Source of the DNA: Chloroflexota bacterium
Lineage (GTDB): Bacteria; Chloroflexota; Anaerolineae; B4-G1; SLSP01
Reading direction: 5' to 3'
Assembly: GCA_022707725.1 (NCBI GenBank)
Contig: JAKJAB010000113.1
Span: forward strand, 1 to 9,517
Length of the DNA: 9,517 bases
In this document: one piece after another, positions 5,962 to 9,517 of the stretch
Layout of the letters: the number at the start of each line of letters is the position of its first letter
How positions within the stretch are numbered: position 1 is the first letter of the stretch
Program-made: the position numbers and the translations under genes
Notes under the pieces: model-generated
Databases searched by the model: none
What the model was told of the DNA's origin: nothing
Seen by the model: the letters and a program-made list of their open reading frames with translations, nothing else

Positions 5962-7731
5962 ATGGCTCACACATCGTGCATCACGCTACACGCTTCACGC
6001 ATCACGTTTCACGCCCTGTGTCTGCTGGCGCTCATTCTGCCACATCCAGCCATCGCCGCTGGTATCCCCGACCGACGTTTCGGTGTGGTGGAGAGCTACG
6101 CCGCGTCCCAGGCTGCCAGCGCACTCGGCGCCGGCTGGACGCGCGTGACCTTCGAGTGGAATCAGATTCAACCCAACGGCGCCGGAGATTGGATCGAGTA
6201 CCCGGTCGCCAGTGGCGTGCTCGATGCCGAACGCGCCGCCGGTCGTGAAATCGTCGGGCTGATCGTGGCCACGCCAGGATGGGCGGTGGACGGTAGCAAA
6301 GGCATCGGCGTTCCGGCAGGGTTATATCTACCCAACGACTACCCCGAAAACACGTGGGCTACTTTCATCCGCAAGTTGATGACGCAACACGCCGCCCGCA
6401 TCCGTCACTGGATTATCTGGAACGAACCTGATATTTGGGACACAGGCTTTCAGTCGTGGGGCGGGTCAGCCGAGGATTTCGTCCAGTTGATGCGGGTGAC
6501 CTACACCGTCGCGCACGAGGTCGACCCGAACATGGTTATCCACCTGCCCGCCGTTACACACTGGTGGGATGCTAACTACGGGCGCGATTTGTTTCTCAAA
6601 CGGTTCCTGCAAGTCCTCACCACCGATCCAATGGCAAGTGGCAACAACTACTACTTCGACGCCCTGACGCTGCACATCTACTTCAATCCGGATACGGTGT
6701 ATGATCTCAGCCGCTTTTATCTGAACCTGCTGGGCGAATTCGGCATCTACAAACCCCTGTGGATCGCCGAAACGAACGCCGCGCCATCCAACGATCCGGC
6801 GTGGCCTGTAGCCAATCCACAGTTCAACATCACGCAAGAAGACCAGGCTGCATACATCATCCAGGGATTTGCGATGGCGCTCGCCGCCGGAGCGCAGCGC
6901 GTCGCCGTTTACAAAATGGCCGACCTGGCCAGCGACACGGCCAACCCGGAACCCTTCGGGCTGGTGCGGCAAGATGGCAGCCACCGCCCGGCATTCACCG
7001 CATACCAGGTGGCCACGCGCTATCTCGCGGGGTTCACACGCGCCAGCCTCGACCGGCGCGATGATGCCGCCGTCATCACCGTCGAGCGCGACGGCGGCTG
7101 GACGACCGTGGCGTGGGCGCGCGGCCCCGCCGATGTCGCCGTGCAAGTCACAGCGCACGCGGGATCGGCGCAACTCGTCGATTGGCGCGGCAACCGCCGT
7201 AGCCTGACAGCGCGCGACGGCGTTTACACGGTGACGTTGCCCGCCAGCCCTTGCCACCACGCAGGAAATCCCTGCCTCATCGGCGGAAGCCCTTACTTGA
7301 TCGTTGAGGGCGCCGTTGCCAGTGGAGCGCCGCCGCTCAGCCAGCCCACACAAGGCCAGGCCGTCACAGCGACGCCGCAGCCAACGTCCGCACAGGACGC
7401 CGAGATGGGCGACACAACGCCGACGACGGTCCCCACGGTCGAAGCGACCTTCACGCCAACGGCGACCCCCACGATCACACCAACGGCGACGCCGATCCGT
7501 ACACCACGTCCCACAGCGGCACCCACACGACGCCCAACCGCCACAGCCACCGCAACCCCAACACCGACACCCTTACCAACCGCCACCCCCACCACAGCCC
7601 CCTCACCAACCGCGACACCGGCGCCCACACCCATATCGCCACCGCGCGCGACACCGCTGGCTATCGGAGCTACACTTGGGGGAGTCATCGGCGTGCTGTG
7701 GTTTGTCGTCCGCAAAAGCAGGCGGACATGA
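5962..7731 (+). CDS. Exported TIM-barrel glycoside hydrolase (GH39/clan GH-A-like) with Thr-Pro stalk and C-terminal anchor
   Basis: The product is 589 residues from the ATG at 5962, with AAGGA 11 nt upstream. The longer in-frame opening to 5764 overlaps the glycosyltransferase gene and would hide the signal peptide, so I rejected it. Residues ~17-33 are the hydrophobic signal core ending AIAAG. The barrel spans ~34-370: FGVVESYAA, WTRVTFEWNQI, the acid/base motif IIWNEPDIW with E155, the LTLHIYF strand, and the nucleophile strand PLWIAETNA with E270. A spacing of 115 residues suits clan GH-A. It ends with a segment in the manner of these hydrolases (FGLVRQDGSHRPAF, then AYQVATRYLAG). A small beta domain (~375-460), a Thr-Pro stalk (497-565), a membrane helix (566-583) and basic RKSRRT follow. 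It is probably an anchored extracytoplasmic endoglycosidase acting on the glycan made by the upstream transferases, as PslG does in Psl assembly; that role is inference. Confidence 0.87.
   Translation: MAHTSCITLHASRITFHALCLLALILPHPAIAAGIPDRRFGVVESYAASQAASALGAGWTRVTFEWNQIQPNGAGDWIEYPVASGVLDAERAAGREIVGLIVATPGWAVDGSKGIGVPAGLYLPNDYPENTWATFIRKLMTQHAARIRHWIIWNEPDIWDTGFQSWGGSAEDFVQLMRVTYTVAHEVDPNMVIHLPAVTHWWDANYGRDLFLKRFLQVLTTDPMASGNNYYFDALTLHIYFNPDTVYDLSRFYLNLLGEFGIYKPLWIAETNAAPSNDPAWPVANPQFNITQEDQAAYIIQGFAMALAAGAQRVAVYKMADLASDTANPEPFGLVRQDGSHRPAFTAYQVATRYLAGFTRASLDRRDDAAVITVERDGGWTTVAWARGPADVAVQVTAHAGSAQLVDWRGNRRSLTARDGVYTVTLPASPCHHAGNPCLIGGSPYLIVEGAVASGAPPLSQPTQGQAVTATPQPTSAQDAEMGDTTPTTVPTVEATFTPTATPTITPTATPIRTPRPTAAPTRRPTATATATPTPTPLPTATPTTAPSPTATPAPTPISPPRATPLAIGATLGGVIGVLWFVVRKSRRT
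5972..6013 (+). repeat. Degenerate heptamer array TCACG-type, six units, inside a signal-peptide region
   Basis: CATCGTG CATCACG CTACACG CTTCACG CATCACG TTTCACG: six contiguous 7-bp units with consensus CWTCACG. They start four codons into the glycosidase gene and encode residues ahead of the hydrophobic signal core. Because 7 is not a multiple of 3, gain or loss of one unit would shift the reading frame; two identical units (5979 and 6000) lie 21 bp apart, so recombination between them would keep the frame. Confidence 0.7.
7450..7656 (+). repeat. Thr-Pro stalk codons of the anchored glycosidase
   Basis: Low-complexity Thr-Pro/Ala tract of 69 residues (497-565) with occasional Arg, linking the catalytic part to the C-terminal membrane helix. 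Codons for Thr and Pro are mixed, so this is a protein-level repeat. Thr-rich stalks of this kind are candidate O-glycosylation sites. Confidence 0.85.
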
Positions 7732-8816
7732 ACAAAAACCGCCACGCAGGCGCACTCCGCCGCGCACCGCGTTTGTTGTTCAGCAGCCTCGCGTTGTTAG
7801 GCGTGGCCATCACGCTCCTGCTCCTCTCGACGACGTTCAAGGCGCCTGCTCCTGCCCCAGCGATCTCGATACTGGCGCAACCTTCGCCGCCATGGGATTT
7901 TTTCCCCACCCGTGTCCCCATCCCAACAGAGACGCCCATCCCCACAACCACCCCCGAAGCGACCGGCCCATTGCAGATTATGAAACTCGCCCTGGTGCGC
8001 GATGCATTTGAGGTGGCGGAGGTAGCCTGGGAAGAAGCCAAACGCGTCACACCGGAGGATAGCCCGCATCGTGGACGTGTGCTGCGCGAGGGTGCGCGGC
8101 TAGCACTGCTGCGTGGCGACATCGACACCGCCGAAACACGCGTCTGGGACGCCGTGCGTGTTTCAGCGCAAGAGGCGGAAACCTGGGCACTCGCCGGCGT
8201 GATTCTGGCGCGACAGGGTGAGCCAAAAGTCGCCGAGGCAGCCCTGCGCGTCGCCGAATCCCTCGATCCCGGCCTGACGCCCAATGTCTTCGCCGACCGC
8301 TGGCGCGCAGCCCGGCAGGCCGGCGACGGGAATATGATGACGGCGCTCGCTCAAACATACGGCCGCCGCGATCCGGAGAACCCCCTAGGGTTCTACTACC
8401 GGGCCGCCGCCATGCTCGCTTCCGGGGAAAGCGACGCCGCTCTGCACCACCTGCTGATCCAACTGCGCGCCGAACCCAACAGTGCCGCCGTCCTCTGGTA
8501 CGCACTCGGAGAAGCCTATCTCGCGGAGCACGCTTACAATGAGGCGCTCGTCGGCTTTGCCGTAGCCGAAGAGCGCTTCAAAGCCGGCGATCAGAGCCTC
8601 TATCTCGCCAGCGATGATCCGCTGCGCGATCTCAACGTCAACCGCGGTCGCGTCCTGGTAAGCATCAGCGATCCCGAGCACTGCGCCCAGGCCGAGTCGT
8701 TACTGCGACGCTGGAATGCCCCTGCCGACATCGTCGCGCGCGCGCGTTTCTGCCAGACCCCCACCCCCACCCTCACTCCCTGGATTCCAAAGCAAATTTC
8801 AACTTATCCACCGTGA
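7728..8816 (+). CDS. Membrane-anchored TPR protein
   Basis: The product is 362 residues from the ATG at 7728, which overlaps the glycosidase stop as ATGA; AGGCGG just upstream can serve as ribosome-binding site, so translation is probably coupled. A longer in-frame start at 7698 lies further inside the glycosidase gene and adds nothing recognisable. A basic N-terminus and one hydrophobic helix (residues 16-35, LLFSSLALLGVAITLLLLST) give a signal anchor, followed by a Pro/Thr-rich linker (39-80). Residues ~82-310 are helical TPR-like repeats: LALLRGDIDTAE, AGVILARQGEPKVAEAALRV, YALGEAYLAEHAYNEALVGF. TPR domains bind partner proteins, so a scaffold for the surface-glycan machinery is plausible. 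The last ~12 residues (WIPKQISTYPP and neighbours) are odd and may derive from the adjoining broken gene. Confidence 0.85.
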   Translation: MNKNRHAGALRRAPRLLFSSLALLGVAITLLLLSTTFKAPAPAPAISILAQPSPPWDFFPTRVPIPTETPIPTTTPEATGPLQIMKLALVRDAFEVAEVAWEEAKRVTPEDSPHRGRVLREGARLALLRGDIDTAETRVWDAVRVSAQEAETWALAGVILARQGEPKVAEAALRVAESLDPGLTPNVFADRWRAARQAGDGNMMTALAQTYGRRDPENPLGFYYRAAAMLASGESDAALHHLLIQLRAEPNSAAVLWYALGEAYLAEHAYNEALVGFAVAEERFKAGDQSLYLASDDPLRDLNVNRGRVLVSISDPEHCAQAESLLRRWNAPADIVARARFCQTPTPTLTPWIPKQISTYPP

Positions 8817-9517
8817 TAGCTGCACGAACTGCTGCGGCAATTCGCTGAAGAGAAACTTGGGCAAACCCCGGATAGGGGAGATGCGGCGCGGGATGCGCAC
8901 AGCGCGTACAACTGCGCCCGTCTGGCGCAGTTGATGGCTAACTACAAAAGCCCCAAACAGCGGGAAGCGCGCCGCGCGCTGGTAGCCGAATTGGAGAACG
9001 CCAGCGCCGCCTGGGAATGGGGCATAGCGCGCGTCCATGTGGCCCGGCTCGATCAGGCAGTTGAGGGGTTGTGCACCGCCTATGAGCTGCATTATCAAGA
9101 TGATAGAGCTGAAGCCGCATGCCAGCGCGCGGCGGAAAAACTCGAATCGAAAGGTCCCTGGTGACAGCGCGTGCGCTGGGGGTGCCGGGTGCACTTTCCA
9201 ATACACTGGGTAGTTTGAGTTATATTGCGAATACTCATAATCGAATGGATGATGCTGAACGTCTGATGCGCGAGGCTCTACAGATCTCTCGGGAAAGCGG
9301 CTATCGTAGCGATATCGTGTGGGGATTGGATGGTCTAGCCTGGGTTCTCAGACAGCAAGGGATGTTCGCGGAAGCGCTCACCTTGCTAGAGGAAGCGATC
9401 GCCATCTCCCAAAATGAAGGATACGATTCGCGTTATGGTAAGTAGGGGCGCATTGCACATAGGTAACTATGATCGGGCCTACGAGGAGGCAATGGACGTC
9501 CTACCCACAACGCGAGA
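8817..9517 (+). pseudogene. Remnant of an AfsR/LuxR-type NTPase-TPR regulator (N-terminus missing, frame broken, runs off the right edge)
   Basis: Directly after the TGA of the TPR gene and a second stop (TAG, 8817-8819), the same frame continues without a start as LHELLRQFAEEKL. This is the conserved end of the winged-helix region in NB-ARC/AfsR-type predicted ATPases. It continues into helical TPR-like sequence (RREALVAELENAS-like repeats, GLCTAYELHYQDD) to a TGA at 9162. Homologous TPR sequence resumes in another frame from roughly 9140 (ALGVPGALSNTLGSLSYIA, DDAERLMREALQISRESGY, EALTLLEEAIAIS) to a TAG at 9443. From about 9423 the first frame resumes (RGALHIGNYDRAYEEAMDVL) to the window edge. 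The NTP-binding domain is absent. The parent would be a signal-transduction regulator. The A5 run at 9136-9140 is a candidate site for the first shift. Assembly error cannot be excluded for the frame changes. Confidence 0.78.

Noticed and set aside
6466..7353. 295-codon open frame on the minus strand
   Set aside because: It is the antisense shadow of the GH-A hydrolase gene in GC-rich codons; its translation shows no domain, no plausible start context and high Arg/Val/Gly content.
7440..7660. CRISPR-like or minisatellite repeat
   Set aside because: Period 6 with free wobble bases and no spacers; it encodes a protein stalk.
7293..7745. Val-Gly-rich minus-strand open frame
   Set aside because: It is the complement of the Thr-Pro stalk codons; the (GV)n pattern follows from reading ACN-CCN repeats backwards.
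7304..8011. 235-codon plus-strand frame rich in Arg, Pro and His
   Set aside because: Out-of-frame reading of the stalk codons and of the start of the TPR gene; both true frames are well supported.
8814..8870. Stop-codon readthrough joining the TPR protein to the downstream frame
   Set aside because: Two consecutive stops (TGA then TAG) and a clear change of family make readthrough unlikely; a gene remnant explains it better.

Overview
The window reads as a chromosomal stretch of a GC-rich bacterium whose exported proteins carry Thr-Pro-rich stalks, single C-terminal membrane anchors and FlgD/CHU-like Ig modules. That combination, with a degraded AfsR/LuxR-type ATPase-TPR regulator, is most typical of Chloroflexota (Anaerolineae-like). 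This is inference from style; there is no marker gene here. No RNA gene, CRISPR array, transposase or intrinsic terminator was found, and no gene-free stretch exceeds 300 bases.

Layout: (1) Positions 1-2807, minus strand: one uninterrupted reading frame of at least 935 codons that runs off the left edge. It encodes a secreted GH3-type glycosidase-like protein with an Ig-like module, a Thr-Pro stalk and three C-terminal membrane segments. (2) 2808-2915: a short divergent intergenic region with back-to-back sigma70-like promoters. (3) 2916-8816, plus strand: five tightly packed genes, namely a lipoprotein, two GT2 glycosyltransferases, an exported TIM-barrel glycosidase with a Thr-Pro stalk and C-terminal anchor, and a membrane-anchored TPR protein whose start overlaps the previous stop (ATGA). 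(4) About 8817-9517: the broken 3' part of a regulator gene of the winged-helix/TPR type, with no start, a tandem TGA-TAG at its left border and two compensating frame changes.

The plus-strand genes look like one transcription unit for a cell-surface or extracellular polysaccharide. Two cytoplasmic glycosyltransferases could build the glycan, and an anchored extracytoplasmic glycosidase (a PslG-like role is possible) could trim or release it. The lipoprotein and TPR protein would be assembly or scaffold partners. The divergent GH3-like membrane protein may belong to the same surface theme, but its active site departs from the NagZ pattern. Degenerate heptamer repeats sit at the end of the second glycosyltransferase gene and inside the signal-peptide codons of the glycosidase gene. 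The second array could alter expression if it changes length.
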